In this document: positions 38,041 through 47,591 of the stretch, in pieces
Layout of the letters: each line of letters starts with the position of its first letter
How positions within the stretch are numbered: the stretch's first letter is position 1
DNA from: Fictibacillus nanhaiensis
GTDB lineage: Bacteria > Bacillota > Bacilli > Bacillales > Fictibacillaceae
Reading direction: 5' to 3'
Assembly: GCF_023715445.1 (NCBI RefSeq)
Contig: NZ_JAMBOD010000001.1
Location: 806,001 to 870,000 of the forward strand
Length of the DNA: 64,000 nt
Translations under genes and position numbers: made by a program
The notes under the pieces: model-generated
Told to the model about the DNA's origin: nothing
The model's input: the letters and a program-made list of their open reading frames with translations, nothing else
The model's database searches: none

Positions 38041-38292
38041 AAAAGCCCTATCGTCTAAAAAGGACGAAAGGACTGTTCCGCGGTACCACCTTAATTTACG
38101 GCAAGTCTAAACAAACCTGCTGTACACTTCATCGGTAACGGATGGACCGTCTTCTTCTACCACTGTTCAAAGAAGATGCTCAAGGACGACTTCCAATCAA
38201 CTTTCCTTAAGGATTCTTTCAGCTGATGAATCCTCTCTCTAAAAGGCGTTGAATTGTACTACTCCCTTTCTACGCAACAATATAGAATCTGT
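38041..38292 (-). ncRNA. Valine T-box leader of valS
   Basis: On the minus strand the leader has the T-box sequence AAGGTGGTACCGCGGAACAG (38073-38092), whose TGGT fits the ACCA end of tRNA-Val, and a terminator AGTCCTTTCGTC/GACGATAGGGCT followed by TTTTTTG (38041-38076). The stem I region holds AGAGAGA/CAGCTGAAA-type signs and a specifier-loop GTC codon (38188-38190) in GGAAGTCGTCC. Uncharged tRNA-Val should open the terminator. Confidence 0.93.
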
Positions 38293-38298
38293 TTATAT

Positions 38299-38326
38299 TT
38301 TATACAAGAGTGCTAATTTTAGTCAA
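38299..38326 (-). promoter_or_regulatory. Sigma-A promoter of the valS T-box transcript
   Basis: On the minus strand TTGACT and TATAAA are 16 bases apart, just before the T-box leader. Confidence 0.7.
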
Positions 38327-38433
38327 TAGGATAACCGTATCTTGTAAAAGTTATTCTATGCAAAAATGGGAAATATGGTGAAGCCCGTCTTTCACGTCTT
38401 ATTTTTTCAAGCATAAGGTATAAAAAAGGGCGA

Positions 38434-38643
38434 ATGGGGGGCTTCTTCTTGTCACGCAGATATTTTAGGAAAGCCCGCTTTCCTGGCTGGCTACTGACTG
38501 TAAAAAATGCAATCGGACAATTAACAGTGCCGCTTATCATCTTTCAGCTGATCCGGACTCTGCTATTTCCTTCTGCGGTAGATTTTTTCATTATACTGAT
38601 CCTTCTCGTATTGCATTTCGGTTTCGCAAACGAACTATTTTAA
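38434..38643 (+). CDS. Possible small membrane protein
   Basis: An ORF of 64-69 residues with a basic N-terminal part (SRRYFRKARFPGW) and two hydrophobic segments (about 25-40 and 48-64). I do not recognise it. The ATG at 38434 has a poor ribosome site; a TTG at 38449 has GGGGGG 7 bases upstream and may be the real start. It lies on the plus strand between the valS promoter and ysxE, opposed to all neighbours, and no terminator is obvious after it. The positive-inside pattern and hydrophobic layout favour a real gene, but the evidence is modest. Confidence 0.5.
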   Translation: MGGFFLSRRYFRKARFPGWLLTVKNAIGQLTVPLIIFQLIRTLLFPSAVDFFIILILLVLHFGFANELF

Positions 38644-38859
38644 TCAAGCGGGTGAACAGCAGCTGCATAACCGCATGGCGATTGTTTTATAAAGCGTCTA
38701 CTTATGGTTATATGCTAATTAACATGGGATTCATTCAATTTAACGTATTGTTTACAGTGGACAAATTTACGATTACCGTGGAATTAATAATATTTATATC
38801 TAGCTTGGTATAATATTAAAGGCTAATTCCGCCTGCCGAAACTGCCTCTAGCAATCAAA

Positions 38860-38894
38860 AAGATCACATATATGATGCTATATGTGATCTTCTT
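38860..38894 (-). terminator. Terminator after ysxE
   Basis: A 13-bp perfect stem (AAGATCACATATA / TATATGTGATCTT) with a 6-base loop is followed by TTTG on the minus strand and includes the ysxE stop codon. Confidence 0.85.
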
Positions 38895-39942
38895 CATTAT
38901 TTATATGAATTTTATTTGGTTCATTTTCTATAGGTGCGGGTGGAGGAGCTTGCATAATAGCATCACAAAATTCACGGATTTTTTTCATCGCTCTTATTCG
39001 GCTCTCAAGTCTGTGCACCAACTCGATTTGAGAATATTGATGTTTTTTGCTGCAGTATAAATCCACTGTATTAAACACAGGTTCAGGATAAGATAAATAA
39101 CTGATTAATAATCCTCGTTCTTCATTTAAAAGCGGTACATGCTTTTCGTATAAATCTAATAATAACTTCCCTTCTTCTATTGCCCAATCTCTCTGATGTG
39201 CAGCTCTCCGGAAATAAATGGCCAAATCTCTGACAGGCGTATCAAGCACAGCTTTTTCAAAGTTAAGCAGATGTCCTTCCCCAGAAGGATTAAAAATCAA
39301 ATGATTCCGGGAAACCTTACCATGGCACAAAACACTTCTGTACCTTTTTTCACGCTGACAAGTATCATACCATTCTTTTAATCTTCTTTTCGCTTCTTCA
39401 GTCATTCTCATTATTTGATGAAAATGGCTTAAATACGTCAATTCAAAAGGAGACATATACGTTTTTTGTTCGGATTCCTCTGTAAACCTCTCCATCTCAA
39501 ACTGTCTGTTTTCCCATCGGTTCATCAGATATTGATAAGAATGTTCGACCACTTCATTAGAGAAATCCTGTTCTTTGATCGTTAACGCATGCACTTTGCC
39601 AATGTGGTCAAGAAGTACTTCATCCTTCGCTCTTTCATTTCTTTCATCTGATGCAAACCATGGCATAAGGTAATAAGTTTTCGGTCCTAGCTGTACGGTA
39701 TAGTCACCAAACTTTGTAGGATACAATGGAACAACTTGATGGAAACCAATCTCTGAAAGTCTTTGAATGACATGTGTAAACCAGCTTCGTTCATCTTCGT
39801 TCATCTCTGCTTCTTTAAGTGCAAAAGTACCCCTTTTCGTTATGACCTTCTTTACTTTTCCATGACGTTCAAGCTTTTCAGGAAAAAGATCATAGTGAAA
39901 AAGGACGGGCCCGTAATTCAATGTTTCTTTTTCCGTTGTCAT
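38878..39942 (-). CDS. ysxE: YsxE, CotS-family spore coat protein
   Basis: A 354-residue protein of the CotS/YsxE kinase-like fold, encoded downstream of spoVID as in B. subtilis, where YsxE is a spore coat protein that depends on SpoVID. The fold is visible in FALKEAEM (beta-strand Lys) and YYLMPWF (hinge), but the catalytic loop reads CHGKVSRNHLIF, with Lys where kinases have Asp, and the metal motif DFD is replaced by LNFEK. It is therefore likely a pseudokinase. It overlaps the gene before it by 4 bases. Confidence 0.88.
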   Translation of the reverse strand: MTTEKETLNYGPVLFHYDLFPEKLERHGKVKKVITKRGTFALKEAEMNEDERSWFTHVIQRLSEIGFHQVVPLYPTKFGDYTVQLGPKTYYLMPWFASDERNERAKDEVLLDHIGKVHALTIKEQDFSNEVVEHSYQYLMNRWENRQFEMERFTEESEQKTYMSPFELTYLSHFHQIMRMTEEAKRRLKEWYDTCQREKRYRSVLCHGKVSRNHLIFNPSGEGHLLNFEKAVLDTPVRDLAIYFRRAAHQRDWAIEEGKLLLDLYEKHVPLLNEERGLLISYLSYPEPVFNTVDLYCSKKHQYSQIELVHRLESRIRAMKKIREFCDAIMQAPPPAPIENEPNKIHINNEEDHI

Positions 39943-40850
39943 AGGGCCACCTTCCTTCTTTTTTCATCAAACCACTCCGTTACCGTTTTAAGTAATAAGC
40001 GGTTCGCATTCCAAATGCTTTCATACTTGTTCATTCCTTCTACCATCTTCTCTAAATTGCTGTTATCTAACTGGTTAAGACATTCAATCAATTCCCATGG
40101 TAGTGTGATCTCAGCTAATAATAACAATCCTTGATCACTGTTTAGGGGGAAGATCTTATCAATTTCAGTCAGGAGCATCTTTAGAGATAATGGAGAATTC
40201 TGTTTCAGCCATTCGAATAAGAAATTCCGTATAGGCAAATAACCTTTTACCGGCCAGGTATCACCACCTTGATAAAATAAAAAGTGAAAGATCCTTTTTC
40301 CGTTTGAAATGCTTATTTCATTTTCTAAGAGCGGAATAACCGATTTTTTAACTTTTTTCTTTAATGCTTCCGCATATTGAAGCCGTTTTTCAGCTTCATA
40401 AATACTTTTATTTAAAATGTCAAAATCGCCTTCCAAGTATTTTCTGGACACTTCCATGCAGTGTTGAAAATCGAATACAGGTTTATCAACTCTTAAGTCT
40501 TTCTCCATGTTTTTGTGAATTGAAGCCTCTAACAGCTGACCAATAAATTGCCCCCACTTCTCTACTTCTTCACATCCAAAGGGTGTATCTGCGTAATCAT
40601 GGAGCGTGACCCAGTACTTGCCGTCAAACACGGCAACTTTTCCATCTCTTGTTCGGATCATTCTGTCAGGCACGGCGCCAGAGCCTTTTGAAGACTCATC
40701 GCGCCATTTAACATGCCATTTTAATTTACTTTCATCTGTCCAATACCGTAATTGTTTCTCTCCAAAATCTGTCAGGATAATATGAGGCTCTTGTTTCCAT
40801 CTCACCCCATATAAGTCATACTCATTCTCTAAGAGGTTAATAAGCCCCAT
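39939..40850 (-). CDS. Kinase-like protein between spoVID and ysxE
   Basis: A 303-residue protein that I cannot match to a B. subtilis gene in this position. The first 110 residues resemble the N-lobe of CotS/YsxE proteins (MIRTRDGKVAVFDGKYWVTL, then EVEKWGQFIGQLLEASIH), and a helical segment EAEKRLQYAEALKKKVKKS follows, but no HGD catalytic loop or DFD motif is present. A degenerate coat kinase-like protein is the best guess. GAGGTG precedes the ATG; it lies 14 bases after spoVID and overlaps ysxE by 4, so the three are co-translated. Confidence 0.7.
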   Translation of the reverse strand: MGLINLLENEYDLYGVRWKQEPHIILTDFGEKQLRYWTDESKLKWHVKWRDESSKGSGAVPDRMIRTRDGKVAVFDGKYWVTLHDYADTPFGCEEVEKWGQFIGQLLEASIHKNMEKDLRVDKPVFDFQHCMEVSRKYLEGDFDILNKSIYEAEKRLQYAEALKKKVKKSVIPLLENEISISNGKRIFHFLFYQGGDTWPVKGYLPIRNFLFEWLKQNSPLSLKMLLTEIDKIFPLNSDQGLLLLAEITLPWELIECLNQLDNSNLEKMVEGMNKYESIWNANRLLLKTVTEWFDEKRRKVAL

Positions 40851-40864
40851 GGCAGCACCTCATT

Positions 40865-42628
40865 TTAACGTGAACTTACAGGGATATAGATTATTTGCCC
40901 TTCAGAAACTTCACCTTGCTGTAATTGATTCATACGCATCAGTGTATTTAACGATATATCATACCTTTCACAAATATGTTCTAATGAGTCTCCGCGCTGA
41001 AGAATATACATTCTCATTTTTGAGAATCGTTCTTCTTTTCCAGAAAGCATCTTTGTTAGATATAGCGCATTTTCATCCCTAGGCTCTTCTTCACGTCCTC
41101 CCTGAGGCGATTCTTGAACTTCATAACTTTCTGCTTCACTTTCAGCCTCTTTGCTATAGGACTCATGTTCTTCTGCATGATAATTTTGATCGTCATATTC
41201 TTGCTCGTCTTGATAGGTTTGTTCACCGTACTCCTCTGCCTCATATGGTCTGTCTCCATACTGAGACTGATATTCTGGATAACTATTTCCTTGAGGAGGG
41301 TATGCTTGCTGCTGATAGGAATGGTCTGGATAAGGTCTGTCTTGCTGCTGATAGGATTGATCTGGATAAGGTCTGTCTTGCTGCTGATAGGATTGATCTG
41401 GATAAGGTCTGTCTTGCTGCTGATAGGATTGATCCGGATAAGGTCTGTCTTGCTGCTGATAGGATTGATCCGGATAAGGTCTGTCTTGCTGCTGATAGGA
41501 TTGATCCGGATAAGGTCTGTCTTGCTGCTGATAAGATTGATCCGGATAGGGTCTGTCTTGCTGCTGATAAGATTGATCCGGATAGGGTCTGTCTTGCTGC
41601 TGATAGGATTGATCTAGATAAGGTCTGTCTTGCTGCTGATAGGATGGCTGATCTTGATAAGTGTTCTGCTGATCATTATTGGAATCCTGAGTCTGATAAT
41701 CCTGCTGGGCATATGGCTGTTCATAACTCTCGTATTCAACGTATTCCTGCTCTTGAGCTGGTTCTTCATCATAATCGGACTGCACTTGCGGCTCTTCAGC
41801 TTCTGCCAGATACTGCTCTTCAGTTTCCGCTTCCTCATCACTTTGTTCAATGCTTGGATTCCTCATATCATCATTTGAAAAAGCAATAGATTTTAATGAA
41901 TCAAACGTTGCTTCCATTGTTCGATCATCTGCAGCTTCAAAATAAGGTTTAAATTCATAAGATGTTTTCTTTTCTGGGCGGACTTCGGCTGCTTCCTCTC
42001 TGAAACTGTTTTGAAACTCATTCTGTAAAGGCTGAGAAGGAACACCTCCGCTTTGACGTGCTTCAAATTGAAACGGGGTAAAAATCTCTGATCTTTCCTC
42101 TTTTTGATCAAACGGTTCTTCAGTGGCTGCAGAACGCACCGTTTCTATTGGTTCTTCGTATGAGTGACTTTCCTGACGCTGCTGCTTTTCATCCTTTATT
42201 CCGTAAATACAAATAGATGCTGAGAGTTCAAAGCAAGTCGAATTTGGGAGTTCGTATTCAAAAGATTCTACTTCCACTTTCACCTGATTTGAATCTTCAA
42301 CACGATATGACGGAATGGTAATATCAACAGGGAAACGATGAACCAGTTCTGTAACCCCGTCCTCTGCAGTATTCAACTGGGTAAGTGATCGATATGAGAC
42401 ACCTTCAGATAAAGGATTCTCATCAAATTTTGACCTTTCGTTATCATCCTGTTTTTCTGCACAATATTTCCCGTTTAAAACAAGAGCTCCCTTGATATAA
42501 ACCTGCCCGGCTTCCTCACTGATACTGATTTCAGGATTAAGTGACATCGACAAAACTTCAGCTACTTCCTGTCCTTTCTTAAGCCAAACAGACTCCTCAA
42601 TGGAGAAACGCAGCTTCGATTGACTCAT
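40865..42628 (-). CDS. spoVID: SpoVID-like spore coat morphogenetic protein with tandem repeats
   Basis: SpoVID drives encasement of the spore by the coat and binds SafA and SpoIVA. The 587-residue protein has the conserved N-terminal domain (about 1-150, LRFSIEESVWLKKGQEVAEV), a long acidic Glu/Gln/Tyr-rich middle, nine 12-residue repeats of the type SYQQQDRPYPDQ (about 328-435) and a C-terminal LysM domain (about 543-587, MYILQRGDSLEHICERYDI). Start ATG has AAAGGAGGAG upstream. The perfect repeats are not a general feature of the family. Confidence 0.9.
   Translation of the reverse strand: MSQSKLRFSIEESVWLKKGQEVAEVLSMSLNPEISISEEAGQVYIKGALVLNGKYCAEKQDDNERSKFDENPLSEGVSYRSLTQLNTAEDGVTELVHRFPVDITIPSYRVEDSNQVKVEVESFEYELPNSTCFELSASICIYGIKDEKQQRQESHSYEEPIETVRSAATEEPFDQKEERSEIFTPFQFEARQSGGVPSQPLQNEFQNSFREEAAEVRPEKKTSYEFKPYFEAADDRTMEATFDSLKSIAFSNDDMRNPSIEQSDEEAETEEQYLAEAEEPQVQSDYDEEPAQEQEYVEYESYEQPYAQQDYQTQDSNNDQQNTYQDQPSYQQQDRPYLDQSYQQQDRPYPDQSYQQQDRPYPDQSYQQQDRPYPDQSYQQQDRPYPDQSYQQQDRPYPDQSYQQQDRPYPDQSYQQQDRPYPDQSYQQQDRPYPDHSYQQQAYPPQGNSYPEYQSQYGDRPYEAEEYGEQTYQDEQEYDDQNYHAEEHESYSKEAESEAESYEVQESPQGGREEEPRDENALYLTKMLSGKEERFSKMRMYILQRGDSLEHICERYDISLNTLMRMNQLQQGEVSEGQIIYIPVSSR
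41318..41645 (-). repeat. 36-bp in-frame tandem repeats inside spoVID
   Basis: Nine copies at exact 36-bp steps (for example GTCTGTCTTGCTGCTGATA on the plus strand recurs at 41335, 41371 and on to 41623). The copies differ by only a few bases (PYLDQ, PYPDQ, PYPDH variants), which points to recent expansion. Confidence 0.95.
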
Positions 42629-42712
42629 GCCCTTCTCCTCCTTTCAGTTTGCATATAGTTATACAATATAGGTGTATGAGAGAAGAGGACGAAATATGAA
42701 TGAAATAAAAAT

Positions 42713-42738
42713 AGCGTCCGCTTTTATAAGCGGACGCT
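42713..42738 (-). terminator. Terminator after hemL
   Basis: A 9-bp GC-rich stem (AGCGTCCGC / GCGGACGCT) followed by ATTTTTATTTC on the minus strand, closing the hem operon. Confidence 0.92.
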
Positions 42739-42749
42739 CCTCGGATGTA

Positions 42750-44036
42750 TTATTTTAATTGTGAAAATGCTTTTCTAAATGCATGAATCGTCTTGCTGAT
42801 ATCTTCTTCCGTATGGGCAGTTGATAAGAACAAGCCTTCGAATTGTGAAGGAGGAAGAGATATTCCTTCATGAAGCATCGTACGGAAACATGAATTAAAA
42901 TGATCTAAGTTTGATAACTTAGCTGTTTCATAATTGATGACATCCTCTTTAGTGAAAAAGAAACCAATCATGCTTCCAGCACGGTTTATCGTGTGGTCGA
43001 TCCCATAATGTTCAGCAGCTTCAGAAATTCCAGAAGCGAGCATGTCACCGAGCTTTTTGAAATATTCATAGCTATCTTTTGTAAGCTGAGAAAGAGTTGC
43101 ATAACCTGCAGCCATCGCCAGTGGATTACCTGACAAAGTTCCAGCCTGATATATAGGTCCGCTTGGTGCGATCTGCTGCATGATTTCACGTTTTCCGCCA
43201 TATGCACCTACTGGGAGGCCTCCCCCGATTACTTTACCTAGACATGTAAGATCAGGTGTTACTCCGAAATAACCTTGTGCACATTCATAATCCACACGGA
43301 ATCCTGTCATTACTTCATCAAAGATTAATAGAGAACCATGCTGTTCCGTCATTTTGCGGACACCCTCAAGGAACCCTTTTTGAGGAGGAACAACTCCCAT
43401 GTTACCCGCAACAGGCTCGACGATTACACAGGCAATATCTTCTCCAAACTGATCAAATGCAACTTGCAGGCTTTCCAAATCATTGTATGGAACTGTAATC
43501 GTATTCTGTGCTATTCCTTCTGGAACTCCTGGTGAATCTGGCAGACCAAGGGTAGCAACACCTGAACCAGCTTTTATCAATAAGGAGTCACCATGTCCAT
43601 GATAACATCCTTCGAATTTAACAATCTTGCTTCTTCCGGTATATCCCCGAGCAAGGCGAAGTGCACTCATCGTTGCTTCAGTTCCCGAGTTTACCATCCG
43701 GACAACTTCTATAGAGGGAACTCTTTCGATTACCAGTTTAGCCAGCTCTGTTTCCATTTCATTTGGAGCACCAAAGCTTGTTCCGCGTTCTGCAGTTTCT
43801 TTTAAAGCTCTAACAACAGCTTCATCTGCATGACCTAAGATTAATGGTCCCCAGGATAAAACGTAATCGATATATTCATTTCCGTCTATATCATAAATCT
43901 TTGAACCTTTTCCGCGTTCCATAAACACAGGATCCATATTTACTGATTTAAAAGCACGTACAGGACTATTTACGCCGCCAGGCATATACTCCGTTGCTTC
44001 TTTAAATGCTGCGATCGATTTTTCAAAGCTTCTCAT
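42750..44036 (-). CDS. hemL: Glutamate-1-semialdehyde 2,1-aminomutase
   Basis: HemL converts glutamate-1-semialdehyde to 5-aminolevulinate, the second step after HemA. The 428-residue PLP enzyme has [49 protein letters not shown] and the PLP-lysine motif [16 protein letters not shown]. It is the last gene of hemAXCDBL and lies 17 bases after hemB. A normal-length housekeeping copy. Confidence 0.97.
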   Translation of the reverse strand: MRSFEKSIAAFKEATEYMPGGVNSPVRAFKSVNMDPVFMERGKGSKIYDIDGNEYIDYVLSWGPLILGHADEAVVRALKETAERGTSFGAPNEMETELAKLVIERVPSIEVVRMVNSGTEATMSALRLARGYTGRSKIVKFEGCYHGHGDSLLIKAGSGVATLGLPDSPGVPEGIAQNTITVPYNDLESLQVAFDQFGEDIACVIVEPVAGNMGVVPPQKGFLEGVRKMTEQHGSLLIFDEVMTGFRVDYECAQGYFGVTPDLTCLGKVIGGGLPVGAYGGKREIMQQIAPSGPIYQAGTLSGNPLAMAAGYATLSQLTKDSYEYFKKLGDMLASGISEAAEHYGIDHTINRAGSMIGFFFTKEDVINYETAKLSNLDHFNSCFRTMLHEGISLPPSQFEGLFLSTAHTEEDISKTIHAFRKAFSQLK

Positions 44037-44053
44037 ATTTGCACCCTCCTTTT

Positions 44054-45031
44054 TTACTCACTCTCACCATTTAGCCATTTTGCCGCATCTTTAGCAAAAT
44101 ACGTAATAATTAAGTCTGCTCCTGCTCTCTTCATCGAAATTAATTTTTCAAGAACAATACTTTTTTCATCCACCCAGCCATTAAGAGCTGCTGCTTTAAT
44201 CATGGAGTATTCACCGCTTACATTATAAGCAACAAGCGGAAGAGTATATCTATCTTTTAGTTCCCGGATTATATCTAAATATGAAAGAGCCGGTTTTACC
44301 ATTAGGAAGTCTGCACCTTCTGCAATGTCTGACTCTGCTTCACGAAGGGCTTCTAAACGGTTTGCCGGATCCATCTGATAGGTTTTTCTGTCACCAAATT
44401 GCGGAGTACTGTGAGCAGCATCACGGAATGGCCCGTAAAATGATGAAGCATATTTCACAGCGTACGACATAATCGGAATATCCGAAAACCCGGCTTCATC
44501 CAAACCTTCTCTGATTGCTGCAACAAAACCATCCATCATGTTTGAAGGCGCAATAATATCAGCTCCTGCGTCTGCTTGAGAAACTGCTGTTTTCGCCAAT
44601 AATTTAAGTGTTTCGTCGTTAAGTACATAACCGTTTTCAATAACACCGCAATGACCGTGATCTGTAAACTGACATAGACAAGTATCCGCAATCACGGTTA
44701 AAGAAGGTGCAATTTCTTTAATTTGACGGATTGCCTTTTGTACAATGCCATTATGATCGTAGGCAGAGCTTCCGCAGTCATCCTTTTCATTCGGTACACC
44801 AAAAACAATGACAGACTGGATGCCTAAACTCTCAATCTCTTTAATTTCTTCATTTAATAAGTCCAGTGAAAGATGATAAACTCCTGGCATCGATGGTACT
44901 TCTTCTTTAACGTTCTCACCTTCAACAAAAAATAACGGATATATGAAATCTGAAACGTGAAGATGTGTTTCACGAACAAGTGAACGCATAGATGCCGTTT
45001 TTCTTAAACGGCGGTGTCTCTGAAAATTCAT
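44054..45031 (-). CDS. hemB: Delta-aminolevulinic acid dehydratase (porphobilinogen synthase)
   Basis: HemB joins two 5-aminolevulinates to porphobilinogen. The 325-residue protein has the zinc cysteines in [15 protein letters not shown], the active-site lysine regions [16 protein letters not shown] and [10 protein letters not shown], and [13 protein letters not shown]. The ATG at 45031 has AAGGAGG upstream and gives the usual start NFQRHRRLR. It begins one base after the hemD stop. Confidence 0.97.
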   Translation of the reverse strand: MNFQRHRRLRKTASMRSLVRETHLHVSDFIYPLFFVEGENVKEEVPSMPGVYHLSLDLLNEEIKEIESLGIQSVIVFGVPNEKDDCGSSAYDHNGIVQKAIRQIKEIAPSLTVIADTCLCQFTDHGHCGVIENGYVLNDETLKLLAKTAVSQADAGADIIAPSNMMDGFVAAIREGLDEAGFSDIPIMSYAVKYASSFYGPFRDAAHSTPQFGDRKTYQMDPANRLEALREAESDIAEGADFLMVKPALSYLDIIRELKDRYTLPLVAYNVSGEYSMIKAAALNGWVDEKSIVLEKLISMKRAGADLIITYFAKDAAKWLNGESE

Positions 45032-45032
45032 G

Positions 45033-45785
45033 TTAGCTTCCTCCTTGAAAATAAGATACAGCACGTTTCACCATGTCCTCAGCTGTAAAGCGTTCTGGCA
45101 TAAAAACATGTTGAAACCCTTTCTCGATAGCTGCTTGTTTAGTTGTTGGCCCAATACAAAAAGCAGGGGTGTTCATGATCCTGCTGTTTTGGCTGTTTTC
45201 ATAATGTTTTGTCATAAAATAGACCGCTGATGGGCTTAAATAAAAGAAACAATCTGCTTTATGAACTACGCTCCAATCGAGGTTTTCAGACGGTTTAGTC
45301 TCATAAACAACCAGTTCTTCAACATCGGCAATACCTTCTAATTTCTCTTTAATATAAGAAGGAGCAAGATTTCCTTTAGGGAATAATACTTTGTCACCAG
45401 AGTTAACCTGCTCTCTCAAAAGCTCAGTAAGTGCTGCAGCATCAAAACGATCAGGAATTAAAACGGAATCGATTCCCCAGCTAATTAAGGCTTGTGCAGT
45501 TTTTTCGCCGACTGCAGCAAATTTGTGATTGCTTGGCTTCATTATTTCTTCTTTAAACATCTGAAAGAAATAATCAACACCATTTTTGCTCGTAAATATT
45601 ATCCAATCAAATTGTGAAAATTCTTTTATAGGTTTTATTCTAGACGTACCTGTAATTGTTACAACCGGAAAAGGGAGCGGGATGCCCCCTTCATTTTTTA
45701 TTAATGAAAAAAGGGAACTTGATTGCTCTTTAGGCCGGGTAACAAGTATGGTTTTACCTGCTAATGGACCTTCTAGTGCTCTCAT
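45033..45785 (-). CDS. hemD: Uroporphyrinogen-III synthase
   Basis: HemD closes hydroxymethylbilane to uroporphyrinogen III. The 250-residue sequence has the two-domain HemD layout with [12 protein letters not shown] at the start, [28 protein letters not shown] and a C-terminal [11 protein letters not shown] and [11 protein letters not shown]. The family is weakly conserved, but these motifs and its place between hemC and hemB are decisive. Start overlaps the hemC stop by one base (TAATG). Confidence 0.94.
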   Translation of the reverse strand: MRALEGPLAGKTILVTRPKEQSSSLFSLIKNEGGIPLPFPVVTITGTSRIKPIKEFSQFDWIIFTSKNGVDYFFQMFKEEIMKPSNHKFAAVGEKTAQALISWGIDSVLIPDRFDAAALTELLREQVNSGDKVLFPKGNLAPSYIKEKLEGIADVEELVVYETKPSENLDWSVVHKADCFFYLSPSAVYFMTKHYENSQNSRIMNTPAFCIGPTTKQAAIEKGFQHVFMPERFTAEDMVKRAVSYFQGGS

Positions 45786-46714
45786 TAGATATCAAGATCC
45801 TTTTTTACATCATCAAGGATCGTCTTTGCTCCTAGTTCTTTTAATTCTTGAGCAAGTTCAACACCAACTGCTATAGGATCTCGGCCAGTTTTACTTTTCT
45901 TTAAAACTGTTTCTCCAGATGGATCCGCTACAAGACCAGTTAACGAAACTTCACTATTGTTCATGGTTGCATACGCTGCGATAGGAACCTGGCATCCGCC
46001 TTCTAGGGTATTTAAGAATGATCGTTCTGCTTCAACCGTCGTGAAAGTATAGTCATCATTAAGAGTAGCTAAGAGCTCTTTTACTTCTAAATCATCACTG
46101 CGGCATTCAATAGCCAATGAACCTTGCCCAACTGCCGGAAGACAAACATCTGTCTCTAAAAATTCGGTTACAACATCCTTTGACCATCCCATTCTTTCTA
46201 AACCCGCTGCAGCAAGAATGATCGCATCAAATTCACCAGATTTAAGCTTTTCCAATCTTGTATCGATATTTCCTCGAATGGACTTGATCGTTAAATCAGG
46301 CCGTGTATAGAGAAGCTGGGCAGCTCTTCTTAAAGAACTTGTTCCAACAACAGCACCATCTGGCAATGCGTTTAAAGAGGAATATTTCTCTGAAATTAAA
46401 GCGTCTCGCGGATCTACACGTTCAGGTGTACAGGCGATCTCCAACCCCTCAGGCAGTGCTGCCGGCATATCCTTCATACTATGAACAGCTATATCAATCT
46501 CTTTATCTAACATAGCCTGCTCAATCTCTTTAACAAACAGCCCTTTTCCGCCTACTTTTGATAATGTAACGTTTAAGATGACATCACCTTTCGTGACAAT
46601 CTCTTTAACTTCAAACTCAAAAGGAAGGTCTGCCTGCTTTAATTGTTCTATGACCCAGTTTGTCTGTGTAAGGGCAAGCTTGCTTCTTCTTGAACCTACT
46701 ATAATTTTTCTCAT
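45785..46714 (-). CDS. hemC: Porphobilinogen deaminase (hydroxymethylbilane synthase)
   Basis: HemC links four porphobilinogens. The 309-residue protein has [19 protein letters not shown], the catalytic Asp region [28 protein letters not shown] and the dipyrromethane-cofactor cysteine in [13 protein letters not shown] (about residue 240). It lies 20 bases after hemX and abuts hemD. Confidence 0.97.
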   Translation of the reverse strand: MRKIIVGSRRSKLALTQTNWVIEQLKQADLPFEFEVKEIVTKGDVILNVTLSKVGGKGLFVKEIEQAMLDKEIDIAVHSMKDMPAALPEGLEIACTPERVDPRDALISEKYSSLNALPDGAVVGTSSLRRAAQLLYTRPDLTIKSIRGNIDTRLEKLKSGEFDAIILAAAGLERMGWSKDVVTEFLETDVCLPAVGQGSLAIECRSDDLEVKELLATLNDDYTFTTVEAERSFLNTLEGGCQVPIAAYATMNNSEVSLTGLVADPSGETVLKKSKTGRDPIAVGVELAQELKELGAKTILDDVKKDLDI

Positions 46715-46734
46715 ATTAATAATCTCCTGTCTCT

Positions 46735-47553
46735 TTACTTATACCAAAGGTGGAACTCTGTAAATGTAGAGGCTAAAAAGTAATTTATAAGGACAACAAG
46801 GAATGCTGCGGTATTCCAGAGAGCCAATGTTTTGCCTTGCACACCTCTAGCTACTTTCTGATATAAGTAAGTGCTGTAAACCAAAAGAACGATAAACGAT
46901 GAGATTACTTTCACATCGAGTAGTGTAAAGTTATTTATCTTCCAGAATGCCCATATAACGCCTAGGATTAAACTTAGCAGCAACAGAGGTACACCGATTG
47001 TATTTAAACGGAACGAAAGCTTTTCCAGGTAGGAAAGACTTCCAAAACGCTGCAGCCGTTTGTTCCATTTTTTCTTTTTCAGCATACCGTGTTGAATTAA
47101 ATACATGAATGAAAAGATAAAAGATAACGAGAATGCTCCATACGATATAAATGCCATCGTTATATGAATAATCAATAGTTCTGAGATCAGCTGCTTTTCA
47201 ATAACCGCACTAGCTTGACCCGTTGGTGCAAATAAATGTATGGAAACGAGCAGAAAACCGAGTACGTTCGTAAAGAATACGAGGAAATCCACTCTAAAAA
47301 ATCTACTCATTACGACTGAAAACGTAACGAGAATCCAGGCATAAAAAAACAAGCCTTCTGATGGTGTTAAGATTGGAAACCGCCGATCTTCCAGCATCCG
47401 TAACACAAAAAAGACCGTTTGCAATACCCAGACAATAGAAAGCAACCAGAAAGCAAATTGATTCGCTTTCCGGTTGTTTTGAAGAAAATCTATAAAATAG
47501 CCCGTGATGCTTAATGCATATAAGACGATTGTCAGATCATATATCCAATTCAT
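46735..47553 (-). CDS. hemX: HemX, cytochrome c assembly-like membrane protein
   Basis: A 272-residue membrane protein with eight hydrophobic segments and the cytochrome c assembly (CcsA/ResC-type) fold. In B. subtilis HemX lowers the level of HemA. The ATG at 47553 with GGAG 10 bases upstream gives the usual start [13 protein letters not shown]; the longer frame is rejected. It sits between hemA and hemC with short gaps. Confidence 0.9.
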   Translation of the reverse strand: MNWIYDLTIVLYALSITGYFIDFLQNNRKANQFAFWLLSIVWVLQTVFFVLRMLEDRRFPILTPSEGLFFYAWILVTFSVVMSRFFRVDFLVFFTNVLGFLLVSIHLFAPTGQASAVIEKQLISELLIIHITMAFISYGAFSLSFIFSFMYLIQHGMLKKKKWNKRLQRFGSLSYLEKLSFRLNTIGVPLLLLSLILGVIWAFWKINNFTLLDVKVISSFIVLLVYSTYLYQKVARGVQGKTLALWNTAAFLVVLINYFLASTFTEFHLWYK

Positions 47554-47591
47554 TTTGCTCACACTCCATGAGCTCGAGGGAAACAAAGATT

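Noticed and set aside
38319-38540. Minus-strand 73-codon ORF before the valS T-box
   Set aside because: It covers the valS promoter, has no recognisable feature and overlaps the better plus-strand candidate.
41318-41645. 36-bp direct repeats that could be taken for a CRISPR array
   Set aside because: No spacers; exact in-frame 12-codon units of spoVID.
41114-41889. Long open frames on the plus strand opposite the spoVID repeats
   Set aside because: They are by-products of the repeat; the translated strings are monotonous and spoVID has conserved ends, ribosome site and neighbours.
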